DNA from: Spraguea lophii
Lineage: Eukaryota > Microsporidia > Spragueidae
Length of the DNA stretch: 57,149 bases
Direction of reading: 5' to 3'
NCBI GenBank assembly: GCA_001887945.1
Contig: LDOQ01000316.1
Span: 1 to 57,149, forward strand
Numbering within the stretch: position 1 is the first letter of the stretch; every line of letters starts with the position of its first letter. Positions 39,711 through 50,739 of the stretch are shown here, one piece after another. Both the position numbers and the translations under genes were made by a program. The notes under the pieces were generated by a model. It saw only the letters and a list, made by a program, of their open reading frames with translations, searched no databases and was not told the DNA's origin.

Positions 39711-40894
39711 TTGAGGGTATAAAATATTTATAATATTCTATATTCTATATTCTATATGATGGTATTAAGATATTAAGGTATAATGTTATATATGATAATA
39801 TTAAGATATGATGATAAGTGATAATATAACACATATAATTATCATATTTCATCATATTATAGAATGCCTATGTTTTCAAGGAAATTAGGAATAATTATTT
39901 TAAATTATTTTTGAATGTAAATAATATTTTATTACATATAATTTCTATTTGATATGAAATAATAATGTTAATGAAATTTTAATGTTTTGGGAATATTATC
40001 TTTTAGTTTATTTTAATGGTTTTTTAAAAGTAAGGTTTTAATTTTGCTTTGGTTTCACACACAAAAGGGAAAACCCCTTTTATTAATCTATTACTAGGAT
40101 ATTAACTTACAATAAAGATAAGGTACTTTAAATAATTATGTCATATGATGGTTTAAAATCTTGAGTTTCTAAATTATGTAATATACTTATAATATATATA
40201 TATGGAATTGAATAGATTATTTAATATGTCAATTATAATATACTTCAATATAATTATAAAATGTTGTTATTAATAAGTATAATTACCAGAAAAATACTAA
40301 AAAAGGATTTCTATCGTTCTTCCAGATAAACACAAGAAAAGAAATATCAAGAGTTTATTAAAAGTAGATTAAGTTATATTTTTAATAAAAATGGAATTAA
40401 GTAGTATATTAAAAACCTCATAACGACCTATAAACATTATCACAGTAATTTAGATATAAAATAACTAGATGTTATATTGTCATTAGACAATACTAAAAAA
40501 ATAAGATTCTAATGGGATCTATGATGTAAATATTTATATCAAATAATATTTTAAATTAATATACCGCTTTGATACTGTAAATTTTCATAACTATCATAGA
40601 TCTATATTTAACAATATTATATTTAACGTTTCAAAAATATTTATTATTTTAAATACGAAATTAATCAAAACATGTAAAATAATTATTGAATATGATTATA
40701 TCATCTTTAGAATACTATTTTAAACTGATTCATATGAAATATAAAATAAATATTACAACCATAATCATAATATAATTAATAATATTATTACTATAGATAT
40801 ATAAGTATTATTAAATACGAGAATATTCTATTTAACCACTTATATACATTATAATTACAATTCATATTGATATAATTATTTTTAACGTAAAAAT
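39711..40894. other. Intergenic, nothing recognised
   Basis: About 1.2 kb AT-rich. A short palindromic AAAAGGGAAAACCCCTTTT lies at about 40064-40082; otherwise no feature. Confidence 0.5.
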
Positions 40895-41332
40895 TTATTG
40901 TTTATATTTTTTTATTTCATTTCTTATCATATTTATATTTTCTATTAAAATAAATATATTATCTATATTTCTTACTTTCAAAGCATTATAATAATCACTT
41001 TTCAACAATTGTAATTGTTCTTTTAATACATGATTATTCAACATAACTCTCTTTTTCTTATAATACTCCAATATCTTTATTCTTATCTGTTTTCTTATAT
41101 TATTGACAATAACATCTATAATATTACACATATTATCACAATTATTGTGTATTGTATGTATATTATGATTTTTATGTCCTTCACTGAGCATATATATCAT
41201 ATTATTGATATTGTTGGAATGTAATGTTTTATAATAATTATTTAATGTGTAATATACGGTAGTTTCTGAAATATATAGTTCATTGGTGGATGAACGAAGT
41301 ATAAGAAATGATTCTGTTAGATTTGTTATCAT
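40895..41332 (-). CDS. Small helical protein, unknown
   Basis: 145 aa, predominantly helical by composition (IRKQIRIKILEYYKKKRVML, LKEQLQLLKSDYYNALKVRN), ending EIKKYKQ. No CCC motif lies before the ATG and no family is recognised. Kept with moderate confidence because the composition is balanced and not a shadow of another frame. Confidence 0.45.
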   Translation of the reverse strand: MITNLTESFLILRSSTNELYISETTVYYTLNNYYKTLHSNNINNMIYMLSEGHKNHNIHTIHNNCDNMCNIIDVIVNNIRKQIRIKILEYYKKKRVMLNNHVLKEQLQLLKSDYYNALKVRNIDNIFILIENINMIRNEIKKYKQ

Positions 41333-41714
41333 AATATGTTTAAAAGAAATTCAATGTATAAATATAAGAAACAATATATGTTTTACAATTATGTTTTTTT
41401 GATATCAGAAAAAATATCAGTGTTGAGAAAACATAATATCCAATCAATTAAAGATAAATATATTTTATAATATCAAATCAGTTAACGATAAATATATTTT
41501 ATAATATCCAATCAGATAATTATAAATATATTTCATATTTAAAAAATATATATTATAATATATTTATGATACAATTATATAGTTATTTTATATAAAAGGT
41601 TTTTTTTTCTTTAAAGATAATTATTATCTCCTTTATATATATTTTAACTCCTTTTTTATGTATCTATTATTGGATATATGAATATATATACATTTTTATG
41701 TATTCTCCTTTACT
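41333..41714. other. Intergenic with short tandem repeat
   Basis: Between two divergent genes; contains the three-copy 34-bp repeat at 41433-41534 and otherwise plain AT-rich sequence. Confidence 0.5.
41433..41534. repeat. Tandem repeat, 3 copies of 34 bp
   Basis: Units at 41433, 41467 and 41501, each ATAATATC(C/A)AATCA....ATAAATATATTT(T/C), with exact 34-bp spacing and a few substitutions. It sits in the shared promoter region of two divergent genes. Confidence 0.75.
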
Positions 41715-43628
41715 ATGAATTACTTTGAACGTTTTATTTTCGGTAAAAATATTTCATACGCTGAAGAAATTATATTTCCATCATCTACATATAGAAGATG
41801 TTACAAACAACATTGTACTAAAGTGTGTGGTAGGTCGGAATATGAATTCTTCTGCAAATTTTTAATTAATGATGGAAATGTAAGCTTAGAAGATCTTATG
41901 AAAAATGTAAAATATGTAAATGATGAAGTAAGATTTAAAATCTATAAAGTTATAATAGATAGATATAAGATAGATGAATATTATGATGTAAAAGATAATA
42001 ATGAGGCTAAGAAATCTAAGAATGGTCAAAACGATGAGAGTGAGCAATGTAAACGTGATGAAAATAAGTTAGAAAATAACTTAGATAATAAAGATGATGT
42101 AAACAACGTAGATAATAACATAGATAACATAGAAGATCGAAATAACATAGAGAATGATATAAAAGAAATCTCTTTTAAAAAATTTAAAGAAATATTATCT
42201 AAAAATAAAAAAGATAATAAAATAGTAAAATTTTTAGAACAAGATGAAAAAGCAGAAGATATATTTTATATTCTAAAAAATATAATACAAAGATATAGAA
42301 TAATAGAGATACATAAACTAAATTTATATTCTCATAATGAAGATAATAAAGATAATAAAGAAAATGATAACAGTAAAGAAGACAATAATGAAGATAATAA
42401 AGAAAATGATAACAATAAAGATAACAGTAAAGAAGATGATAAAGATAACAATGAAATTAACACCAATAAAGAAGAAAATATAAATAAGAATAACAATCAA
42501 GACGAGAATGATAATACAACAACAAGTAAGAATAACCACGATAATATTACGGATGATAATCATGATAATACTGTTGATACAAATAATGATTTATCTATTA
42601 ATATATCTATACTTATAGCATATATAAAACATTTTATATCTCTTCCTAATGCTACAACCATTGAAGTATATAAATTAATGATCATTCTCATAAAGAAATA
42701 TAATTTCTTTATAAATTATAATAAAGATAATAATAAAGAAGAAAGAAATATAAATGGTAATAATACAAATATAAATGATAATAATAATAATATTATTATT
42801 AATAGAAATTACTTAGAATCTAAATTAGAACCTAAAATATATAAGTTATTTACAGATCCACAATTTCAATTATTTTTTTATAAAAAATTAATTCTAAATA
42901 AATCTACAGCGGATAAATTAATAGATATAATAGTATTAATGGATATAGTATCTTTAGATAGAATTATATCTGATATAATAGATAATAGAGAAATAGAAGA
43001 TATAATAAAAAATATTATGAATACAGAAATTGAAAGTAAGGTAAATATAGATAATAAAGATAATAATGAAAATAACAATGATTTTAGTAATAGTAATAGT
43101 AATAATGAAAATAACAATGACATTGATAGCATTGCTTCTAATAAGATTACTGATAATACTAAAAATTTATTTTCTAATAAAAATATGAAGAATAAGCTTA
43201 TAGATGTATTATCTTCATACATCATAAGAAAGATATTAAAAATAAATACTAAGCATTTTCTACAATATATTAATAAAAAATCTATTATGAATAAAATAGA
43301 TAATAATAAGATTTATACTTCTATAGATTATTTTGATTTTCTTATGGTACAAAATAAAATGGTGGAAGAACAGATAACATTGGTTAATTCTTTTAAAGAT
43401 AAAATAGCTATGTTAGAGAAAGAGAATGGAAGAATGAAATCTTCAGTGTATAATTTACAGGAGAGAAATTCCGTGTTTGAAGAGGAGTTGAGTGAGTATC
43501 AAGATCATTTAGTTAGTGGATTGAAAGAAATAATAAAAGAGAATAAAGAAAAAATAGATTCTTTGGAAAGCGAGAATATAAAATTAAAAGAGGAAATGAT
43601 AAAAAATAGAAAAAACGGTAAAGTTTAG
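41715..43628 (+). CDS. Coiled-coil protein with acidic Asn-rich middle
   Basis: 637 aa; CTCC 6 nt before the ATG. The N-terminal ~90 residues are ordered with a Cys cluster (YRRCYKQHCTKVCGRSEYEF). Helical segments occur at about 150-205 and 290-325, with Asn/Lys/Glu/Asp repeats between them. PQFQLFFYKKLILNKSTADK and IIVLMDIVSLDRIISDIIDN (about 380-425) look like armadillo-type helices. The last ~95 residues form a strong coiled coil (NSFKDKIAMLEKENGRMKSS, ESENIKLKEEM). Armadillo-like plus C-terminal coiled coil recalls the vesicle tether Uso1/p115, but I cannot support that name. Confidence 0.65.
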   Translation: MNYFERFIFGKNISYAEEIIFPSSTYRRCYKQHCTKVCGRSEYEFFCKFLINDGNVSLEDLMKNVKYVNDEVRFKIYKVIIDRYKIDEYYDVKDNNEAKKSKNGQNDESEQCKRDENKLENNLDNKDDVNNVDNNIDNIEDRNNIENDIKEISFKKFKEILSKNKKDNKIVKFLEQDEKAEDIFYILKNIIQRYRIIEIHKLNLYSHNEDNKDNKENDNSKEDNNEDNKENDNNKDNSKEDDKDNNEINTNKEENINKNNNQDENDNTTTSKNNHDNITDDNHDNTVDTNNDLSINISILIAYIKHFISLPNATTIEVYKLMIILIKKYNFFINYNKDNNKEERNINGNNTNINDNNNNIIINRNYLESKLEPKIYKLFTDPQFQLFFYKKLILNKSTADKLIDIIVLMDIVSLDRIISDIIDNREIEDIIKNIMNTEIESKVNIDNKDNNENNNDFSNSNSNNENNNDIDSIASNKITDNTKNLFSNKNMKNKLIDVLSSYIIRKILKINTKHFLQYINKKSIMNKIDNNKIYTSIDYFDFLMVQNKMVEEQITLVNSFKDKIAMLEKENGRMKSSVYNLQERNSVFEEELSEYQDHLVSGLKEIIKENKEKIDSLESENIKLKEEMIKNRKNGKV

Positions 43629-44208
43629 ATAAATAGATTTCATAAGATGTAATTGAATAAATACAATAGAAAATTAAATATTTATTGAATTTATATTATG
43701 TTTTATTTATTGTTGTTATATTTCCTTCATTCATGATACTCTGTGATCTTACAATTGAATTTTAATAAAAATAAAATAAAATATTTTATATAATCCTATT
43801 TTTATTTATTTCAATCAGATAATGTAAAATTATCTATATTTAATTATAAGCATTTAATATTATCATTTGTAATTATATCTATCACCAGTCGTAAAGAACG
43901 TAGATAAAAAAGTGAGGATACCAACTTTTTATTCTCAAAATTAATATTCAATTATAATAAACGTAATGTCAAGGAAACATCTATATATTCTATTCATAGT
44001 ATTTGGTATCATATATATTCTTTAAATATCATTAATATAACAAATTATCGTTATAAAAATTACAAATATACAATAATACATATTGTTATTTAATATTTTT
44101 TGTTATAAAATTTCCTGACCCTACTTCTTTTTTCCTGACCCTTTTTAGAAAAATATAAATTAAAATAATAAAGCATAAAGTAAGAATATCTTTTTTTATC
44201 TACCCTTT
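43629..44208. other. Intergenic, INO80 upstream region
   Basis: 580 bases AT-rich; the only notable content is the pair of 12-bp C-rich repeats at 44111-44142 and the CCC motif at 44203-44205. Confidence 0.5.
44111..44142 (+). promoter_or_regulatory. Paired TTTCCTGACCCT motif upstream of INO80
   Basis: TTTCCTGACCCT occurs at 44111-44122 and again at 44131-44142, exactly 20 bp apart, 67-98 bp before the INO80 ATG. Its G+C stands out from the flanks. A promoter element is inferred from position and repetition only. Confidence 0.4.
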
Positions 44209-47200
44209 ATGCATAATCACATTCATAATGGAATAGATACGAGTGATATAAATAAAAGTAAAGAAGGTAATAATAACGGTACAGGTGATAATAATATGAA
44301 TGTAAAAGATAGTATAAAGAATAATAACTACATTGATAATAAAAATAACAATCATAGGATTGAAGATAATAAAGTGGATAATGATTTGAATAGTAAAATA
44401 AATAAAAAAATAAAGAAAAATATAAATAAAATAAGTGATACACAAAGTAAAGAATGTAATAAATTAAATATGATACAAAAATCAAGTGATACAAATAAAT
44501 ATGAAAATTCTATAAACAAAATGGAAATAAATAAAAATGATAATCAAGATATATCCATGGAATATAATCCAGATAATAGTAAAAGACAAAAAATAAGTAA
44601 GAGAGTAAAAAAGAATAAAATTGCAAAAGATATGAATTCTAGTTTTGATGATTTAAATTTTAATAAAGAGAAGTTAAATAGTGGTATGTGCTTAGATGAT
44701 AAAGATATTTCAAATATGGAATATAAAGCAAATTTTGATTGTCTATTGTCTTATGGCGAATTGATATATGGGGATATAAAATTACCTAAGAATGATGATA
44801 ATATAATGAATTGTAGTAGAGATGAGTTAATGATATATAACAGAGTAAAGAATATAATAAAAGATATACAAATGGGATATAATGAAAAGAAAGTTGAAGT
44901 AAAAAATGATAATAAAATTGAAGAGGTTGTTGTAATGGCTGAATCATATGATATGGTTTATAAAAATATAATGGTTAAGCAATTAGCACGCAATTTTCGT
45001 CTTTTAAGGACTTGTGCTTCAGGTATTAAAGGATTTTGTAAGAAAGTGGGATCTTTGTGTGCAAGAGAGTTAAGAAGAGGTTATAGTAGAACGTCAAAGA
45101 CTAATCCGTATTTGAAGGGTAGGAAAATAGGAAAAGAGCTTAATATGCTGAGAAAGAAAATTCAAAGGAGTGGAGAACAGGAGATTATTAATAATAAGAA
45201 GGTTGAAAAGATGAAATATGAAAAGAAGAGAAAAGAACAAGACGAGAAAGAAGTTGAAAGACAAAAGAGAAAACTTAATTTCTTAATAAATCAAACGGAA
45301 ATATTTTCTCATTTTATGAAAAATAAAGATAAATTGAAAAAGGAAGGAATTAAAATAGAAGATGGTATTGAAACAGAAGGTACTGATATTCTGCCTAAAG
45401 ATGTTGCTTATCAGGCAGCATTGAAGCAAATAGAACACACTTCACATTTTGAATCTCATACTACAAAACCAGTTTCCAATAAAAAATATTTTGATTGTCA
45501 ATTAATGGAACATCAGGAACAAGGTTTAAAATGGCTTATAAGTCTTTATAATCAAGGAATAAATGGAATATTAGCTGATGATATGGGTCTTGGGAAAACA
45601 GTACAAACGATAGCATTCTTGTGTCATTTGATAGAAAAAGAAAACATAGATGATCCTTTTCTTATAGTAACACCAGCATCTACCATAGGTAATTGGCATA
45701 ATGAGTTTAAAAAATTTACAAAAAAAGACAGCCTCAAAATAATTGAATATTATGGAAGTCTTAATGAAAGAAAACTTATGAGAAAAAAATATTTATCAAA
45801 ATACACAGATATAAATGTTGTTATAACTTCCTATCAAATAGTTGTTGCAGACGAGAAACCACTTCAAAAGCATAAATGGCAATATATGATACTCGACGAA
45901 GCTCAAGCTATAAAAAGTTCATCCTCTATTCGATGGAAAGTACTTCTAAGAATGAATTGCAGAAATAGATTATTATTAACAGGTACACCAATACAAAACA
46001 ATATGCAAGAATTATGGTCATTATTACATTTCATAATGCCTACCCTTTTTGATTCCCACGAAGAATTTAGTGAATGGTTTTCAAAAGATATAGAAAAAGG
46101 CAGTAATAAAATAAATCAAGAGCAATTAAATAAGCTTCATAACATTTTAAAACCATTTATGCTTAGAAGAGAAAAGAAAGATATAAATTTAAATGTAAAA
46201 AAAATAGAAAAAGATATTATTGTGGACATGTCCAGTAGACAACAAAAATTATACCAGAGAATAGAGAAAGAAGCAAAAATCAACATAAATGACATCAATG
46301 AAAATTATTACATCAACGATGATTATAACTATGAAATAGATAATGCAAATAAAGAAGATAATATAATAGATACTGAAATACAATTTAAACCCGAAGTAAA
46401 ACAGAACCTAGATAATATAAATACTGCACAATTACATAATACACTTATGCAACTAAGAAAAGTATGCAACCACCCTGATCTATTTCAGAGACTGGAAATA
46501 GATACACCATATAATTTTACTAAGATGACAAGTTATCAAGAAGGAATAAGAAAGCAATTATTAAATAAAATAGACTATAGTATAAATGATAAAATCATTA
46601 TAAATAGATTAACAGATAATCATATAAATTATAATATAAGCAATAATATAAATAATAATAAAAATAATAGTGTATGTGATAAATATAATTATTATTATAA
46701 TTTTAATAAACATAAAGGAAAAGAGTACAATATTAAAAAGAATGAAAACGATACTAATATTATCATTAACAAGGATACTAACATGAAAAATAACAACGAT
46801 ACTATTACTTATAATCGAAATATAAATTTTATATCAAATATAAATCAGAATCTAAATAATAATTACAACAATTATAAAAATTTTATTATAAAGAAAGATA
46901 AATCCACTATTAACAGGATAATCTCTGCATCAGCTACTCTGAACAATTATATGAAACCTACACTACAATTTATACCAAAAGTATTACACACCAACACATT
47001 ACCCATTAACTACTTTATCATACCACGTTTAGATAGATTTATTTCCGATAGTGGAAAGCTTACCATATTAGATAAACTCCTACCTCACCTAGTTTCTGAG
47101 AATCATAAAATACTTATTTATTTTCAAATGACCCGTATGATAGATCTTGTAGAAGATTACCTGATACGAAGAAAACACCAATATCTTCGTCTTGATGGAG

Positions 47201-47529
47201 GAGTACGTGTCAGTGCAAGAAAAGATCTTGTGAAACAATTCCAATCTAATGATGATATAAAAATATTTTTACTTTCAACACGTGCTGGTGGTGTTGGAAT
47301 AAATCTTACAGCAGCAGATACAGTAATATTTTATGATAGTGATTGGAATCCTACCGTAGACCAACAAGCAATGGATAGAGCACATAGATTAGGACAGAAA
47401 AAAGATGTAACGGTATATAGATTGATATGTAGAAATACAGTAGAAGAAAAGGTTATAGAAAGTGCACAAAAGAAAGGAGAAATACAGAGAATGGTGATAG
47501 AGGGGGGAGAATTTAAGCATGATATGTAA
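44209..47529 (+). CDS. INO80: INO80 chromatin-remodelling ATPase
   Basis: 1106 aa, CCC 3 nt before the ATG. Order: Asn/Lys-rich N-terminus; DBINO domain at about 255-375 (VKQLARNFRLLRTCASGIKG, REL..GKELNMLRKKI, LNFLINQTEIFSHFMKNKD), diagnostic of Ino80; SNF2 lobe 1 with Walker A DDMGLGKT (about 457-464) and DEAQ (about 563-566); TGTPIQNN; an Asn-rich insert at about 800-910 between the lobes, where INO80 proteins carry a long insertion; lobe 2 with FLLSTRAGGVGINLT (about 1022) and DQQAMDRAHRLGQ (about 1050). It slides and edits nucleosomes, chiefly H2A.Z/H2A. It is shorter than yeast Ino80 (~1490 aa), having lost most of the tails. Confidence 0.93.
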   Translation: MHNHIHNGIDTSDINKSKEGNNNGTGDNNMNVKDSIKNNNYIDNKNNNHRIEDNKVDNDLNSKINKKIKKNINKISDTQSKECNKLNMIQKSSDTNKYENSINKMEINKNDNQDISMEYNPDNSKRQKISKRVKKNKIAKDMNSSFDDLNFNKEKLNSGMCLDDKDISNMEYKANFDCLLSYGELIYGDIKLPKNDDNIMNCSRDELMIYNRVKNIIKDIQMGYNEKKVEVKNDNKIEEVVVMAESYDMVYKNIMVKQLARNFRLLRTCASGIKGFCKKVGSLCARELRRGYSRTSKTNPYLKGRKIGKELNMLRKKIQRSGEQEIINNKKVEKMKYEKKRKEQDEKEVERQKRKLNFLINQTEIFSHFMKNKDKLKKEGIKIEDGIETEGTDILPKDVAYQAALKQIEHTSHFESHTTKPVSNKKYFDCQLMEHQEQGLKWLISLYNQGINGILADDMGLGKTVQTIAFLCHLIEKENIDDPFLIVTPASTIGNWHNEFKKFTKKDSLKIIEYYGSLNERKLMRKKYLSKYTDINVVITSYQIVVADEKPLQKHKWQYMILDEAQAIKSSSSIRWKVLLRMNCRNRLLLTGTPIQNNMQELWSLLHFIMPTLFDSHEEFSEWFSKDIEKGSNKINQEQLNKLHNILKPFMLRREKKDINLNVKKIEKDIIVDMSSRQQKLYQRIEKEAKININDINENYYINDDYNYEIDNANKEDNIIDTEIQFKPEVKQNLDNINTAQLHNTLMQLRKVCNHPDLFQRLEIDTPYNFTKMTSYQEGIRKQLLNKIDYSINDKIIINRLTDNHINYNISNNINNNKNNSVCDKYNYYYNFNKHKGKEYNIKKNENDTNIIINKDTNMKNNNDTITYNRNINFISNINQNLNNNYNNYKNFIIKKDKSTINRIISASATLNNYMKPTLQFIPKVLHTNTLPINYFIIPRLDRFISDSGKLTILDKLLPHLVSENHKILIYFQMTRMIDLVEDYLIRRKHQYLRLDGGVRVSARKDLVKQFQSNDDIKIFLLSTRAGGVGINLTAADTVIFYDSDWNPTVDQQAMDRAHRLGQKKDVTVYRLICRNTVEEKVIESAQKKGEIQRMVIEGGEFKHDM

Positions 47530-47747
47530 CACTACAATAAGTATATAACGATAATTGTGATGGTAATGGACATGAATGAGTACAATGCAAAGTATAAGTA
47601 TAATAACTGTAATAAGAAAATAACAATAATGCTATAAGTATAAACATAATACTATGAATATATTAACAACAAGAAGTATAATTAAATATTTATAATTATA
47701 AAAAAAATAATAATATTTTTCAATTATCAACCCTTAAAGAATATTAT

Positions 47748-50372
47748 ATGTTTAACAGTTATAATAATCTCATGAATAATAATAATGATAATATCAATAA
47801 TAAAATAAATATAACAACTACTAATATTACATCTATAGAATTATCATTAATAAAAAAATTATTACCCAATGATATATTCAATATAACAGATACATTAACA
47901 TCCAATACCAAATATCTTTTAACCTATAGAATAATATTCAATAAGAAGATAATAGAAGCTAAAAGATATAATATACCAATAATAGATATACAATATGTAT
48001 ATGATAATTATTTAGATTATAATAATGATAATTTAAACGATAGTAATTTGAGTGATAATACTTTAAACGATAGTAATATAAACAGTAGTAATATAAGTTA
48101 TAATAATAATAATGATAATAATATATTTACTAACAGTCATATAAATATCAGTAAAATAATAGATAAATATATATTAGATAATTACGAGGGTACATTCTTT
48201 AGTACATCTGGTATAAATAATAATACATTTAAAAATTATATAATAGTACAGGGAGGTATTTATTCGGAAAGATTATCTAAGTATTATGATTTTATTATTT
48301 CTGATTATAATACCAATAATAATTATTGTAATGATGATAATAACAATGATGACAGTATCAACAACAGTCATATTGATAATAGTAATATTGATAGTAATAA
48401 TATAAATAACAGTTATATTGATAGTAATAATATAAATAATCTTATTAACAATAATCTAACCTATACTAACCCTAATATTTTTAATAATAATAAAATAAAA
48501 TATAGTATAAAATATAATATACCTATAATACCTACTAATAAAATATTTGATAATAATTATAATATATTTTATAAAGATATGATATATGACTATCATTATA
48601 ATATTGATAATACTAATAGAAATGATGATATTACGATTAACAATACTAATAATGATGATAATGATATTACTATTAAAAATATAAATAAAAATAATACAGA
48701 AGAAAATATAGATAATATTAAATATACTAATAATAACTATAATAAACGTATCAAATACAATAATAACAATATAAATATTACGAACAATATAAATACTACT
48801 AATGATAATAAATATACTTATAATTTATTTAAGAATAAAACATTCAGTATAGAAATAAAGAATAAAAGATTATTTAATCTTATAAGAAGATTGGTGGTAG
48901 AACATGGAGGAATAAGAGTAGATAATTCACATAATAATATAGATTATAAAATAAATATCAATATAAGATATCAATATGTATTAGATTGTATAGAATATAA
49001 TCTACTGTTAGATAGCAATAGATATAAAATAATTAATAATAATACCAGTAACAGTCTTATAAGTAATAATAGTTTGATCAAAAGTAATTTAAGTAATAAT
49101 ATTATAAGTAATACCAAAATAAAAAATAAGATATTTAAAAATTATAATTTTTATATAGAAAATAAAATAAAGAATAGAGTGTTGGTTAATAAAATATTAG
49201 CATTGGGTGGAAATATTACAAATAATAAAAAATATATTAACAACAACACATACAATAGTAACAGTAACAGTAATATGAATATATATAACAGTAATAACAG
49301 TATCAATATAAATAACAACATACATTATTATGTTACTAAGAATAAGAATAATAGGTCTAGTGAGTATTATAAGATTGTAGATACTCAGTATATAGATAAT
49401 TGTTTATATTCTATGAAGATTATACATAATAATACTCTCAGTGGTAGAATATCTTATAGTTCTGGTAAGAATACTATGAATAATCTTAGGACAATGGGTA
49501 GTATGGTAGAATATGAGGATAGGGTATTTCAACTAACCAATGTATCTTCTTTATATTCCAATATTATAAAAATATTAAATGATAATAATATTACTGTTAT
49601 TTTAGATAAAGATAATTCTGATAAGAATATGACCTCTACTAACCCTGATAAAAATATATTTTCTAATTTTACTAATAATTATGTTACGCATTTAATTATG
49701 GGTAAGATCAGTACATCGGAAAAATTTTTATGTGCATTGGTTTCTGGTGCATGGATATTAAAAACATCTGTAATTGATGATATAAATAATTATTGGATGC
49801 ATGAATGGAGAGAGTCGGATGTTGATGGTGGTGATAAAAAGATAGTGAGTGCTATAAGAAGATGGAGAGAACGGATAAATGGTGTAGTAGATAATGGAAA
49901 TAATAGTATTATTAATATTTTAAATAAAGATAAAAATAATAATCAATGTGATGATAACAATGATATTGAAGATAAAGATAATGAATGTGATGGTATTGAA
50001 AACAAAAATAACAATGATAATGAATGTGATAATATTGGAAATAACAATAATATAAATAACAATGATAAAGATAATAACATAAACAGTATAAATATAAATA
50101 AGAATATAAATAATATTAAAAGTAATATAAATATCAATGGAATTTACAATGTTAAAAGTAATTACAAACGTAGACCGTTTTATGGTTGGAAATGTAAATT
50201 AATACTTAATAATAATAAATATAATAGTTATTATAAATTGTTAAGAGTAGGTGGGGCAGAGATTGTTGATGAAGAATATACACATTGCTTTGTAAGTAAG
50301 GAATATACAGGAAAGATGGAAAAGAGGATGGTACACGTAGATTATATATTACATTATCTTTTTCAAAAGTAG
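47748..50372 (+). CDS. Six-BRCT protein (Rtt107/Brc1/TopBP1-like)
   Basis: 874 aa, CCC 14 nt before the ATG. BRCT-like units can be traced at about 30-90 (NIPIIDIQYVYDNYLD), 145-270 (FKNYIIVQGGIYSERLSKYY .. YNIPIIPTNKIFD), 365-435 (LFNLIRRLVVEHGGIRVDNS), 463-550 (FKNYNFYIENKIKNRVLVNK..GGNI), 585-690 (THLIMGKISTSEKFLCALVS, GAWILKTSVID) and 803-874 (YGWKCKLILNN..RVGGAEIVDE). BRCT pairs bind phosphoproteins in replication and damage signalling. The C-terminal pair resembles PTIP/Rtt107/Brc1; Dpb11/TopBP1 is the alternative. Long Asn-rich spacers separate the domains. Confidence 0.65.
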   Translation: MFNSYNNLMNNNNDNINNKINITTTNITSIELSLIKKLLPNDIFNITDTLTSNTKYLLTYRIIFNKKIIEAKRYNIPIIDIQYVYDNYLDYNNDNLNDSNLSDNTLNDSNINSSNISYNNNNDNNIFTNSHINISKIIDKYILDNYEGTFFSTSGINNNTFKNYIIVQGGIYSERLSKYYDFIISDYNTNNNYCNDDNNNDDSINNSHIDNSNIDSNNINNSYIDSNNINNLINNNLTYTNPNIFNNNKIKYSIKYNIPIIPTNKIFDNNYNIFYKDMIYDYHYNIDNTNRNDDITINNTNNDDNDITIKNINKNNTEENIDNIKYTNNNYNKRIKYNNNNINITNNINTTNDNKYTYNLFKNKTFSIEIKNKRLFNLIRRLVVEHGGIRVDNSHNNIDYKININIRYQYVLDCIEYNLLLDSNRYKIINNNTSNSLISNNSLIKSNLSNNIISNTKIKNKIFKNYNFYIENKIKNRVLVNKILALGGNITNNKKYINNNTYNSNSNSNMNIYNSNNSININNNIHYYVTKNKNNRSSEYYKIVDTQYIDNCLYSMKIIHNNTLSGRISYSSGKNTMNNLRTMGSMVEYEDRVFQLTNVSSLYSNIIKILNDNNITVILDKDNSDKNMTSTNPDKNIFSNFTNNYVTHLIMGKISTSEKFLCALVSGAWILKTSVIDDINNYWMHEWRESDVDGGDKKIVSAIRRWRERINGVVDNGNNSIINILNKDKNNNQCDDNNDIEDKDNECDGIENKNNNDNECDNIGNNNNINNNDKDNNINSININKNINNIKSNININGIYNVKSNYKRRPFYGWKCKLILNNNKYNSYYKLLRVGGAEIVDEEYTHCFVSKEYTGKMEKRMVHVDYILHYLFQK

Positions 50373-50704
50373 AATATAGATAAATTATTATAATAATAAC
50401 TATTATTAGGATGATAATAATGATAGTAATATAGTTATTAGTATAACTATTATGATGATAATAATATAAAAATTCTAAAATAAAACTTTATATCAATATT
50501 TTTTATTTAATAATATTACTCAGGATTTCAAATATATAACATTTATTTTATTTATATTTTTATTAGGATTATTTTGTTGAAGATAAATAATGTTAATAAT
50601 ATAATAGATAGGTAATAGAGTAGTATATATATCTAAATAATTGAAATAAAATTATTTAAAAACATATATATAATAATACTAATATTCATACTGGTATGCA
50701 GCCC

Positions 50705-50739
<35 letters not shown>

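Noticed and set aside
41715..43628. Naming the coiled-coil protein as the vesicle tether Uso1/p115
   Set aside because: Shared overall layout only (helical front, coiled-coil end); no specific sequence match.
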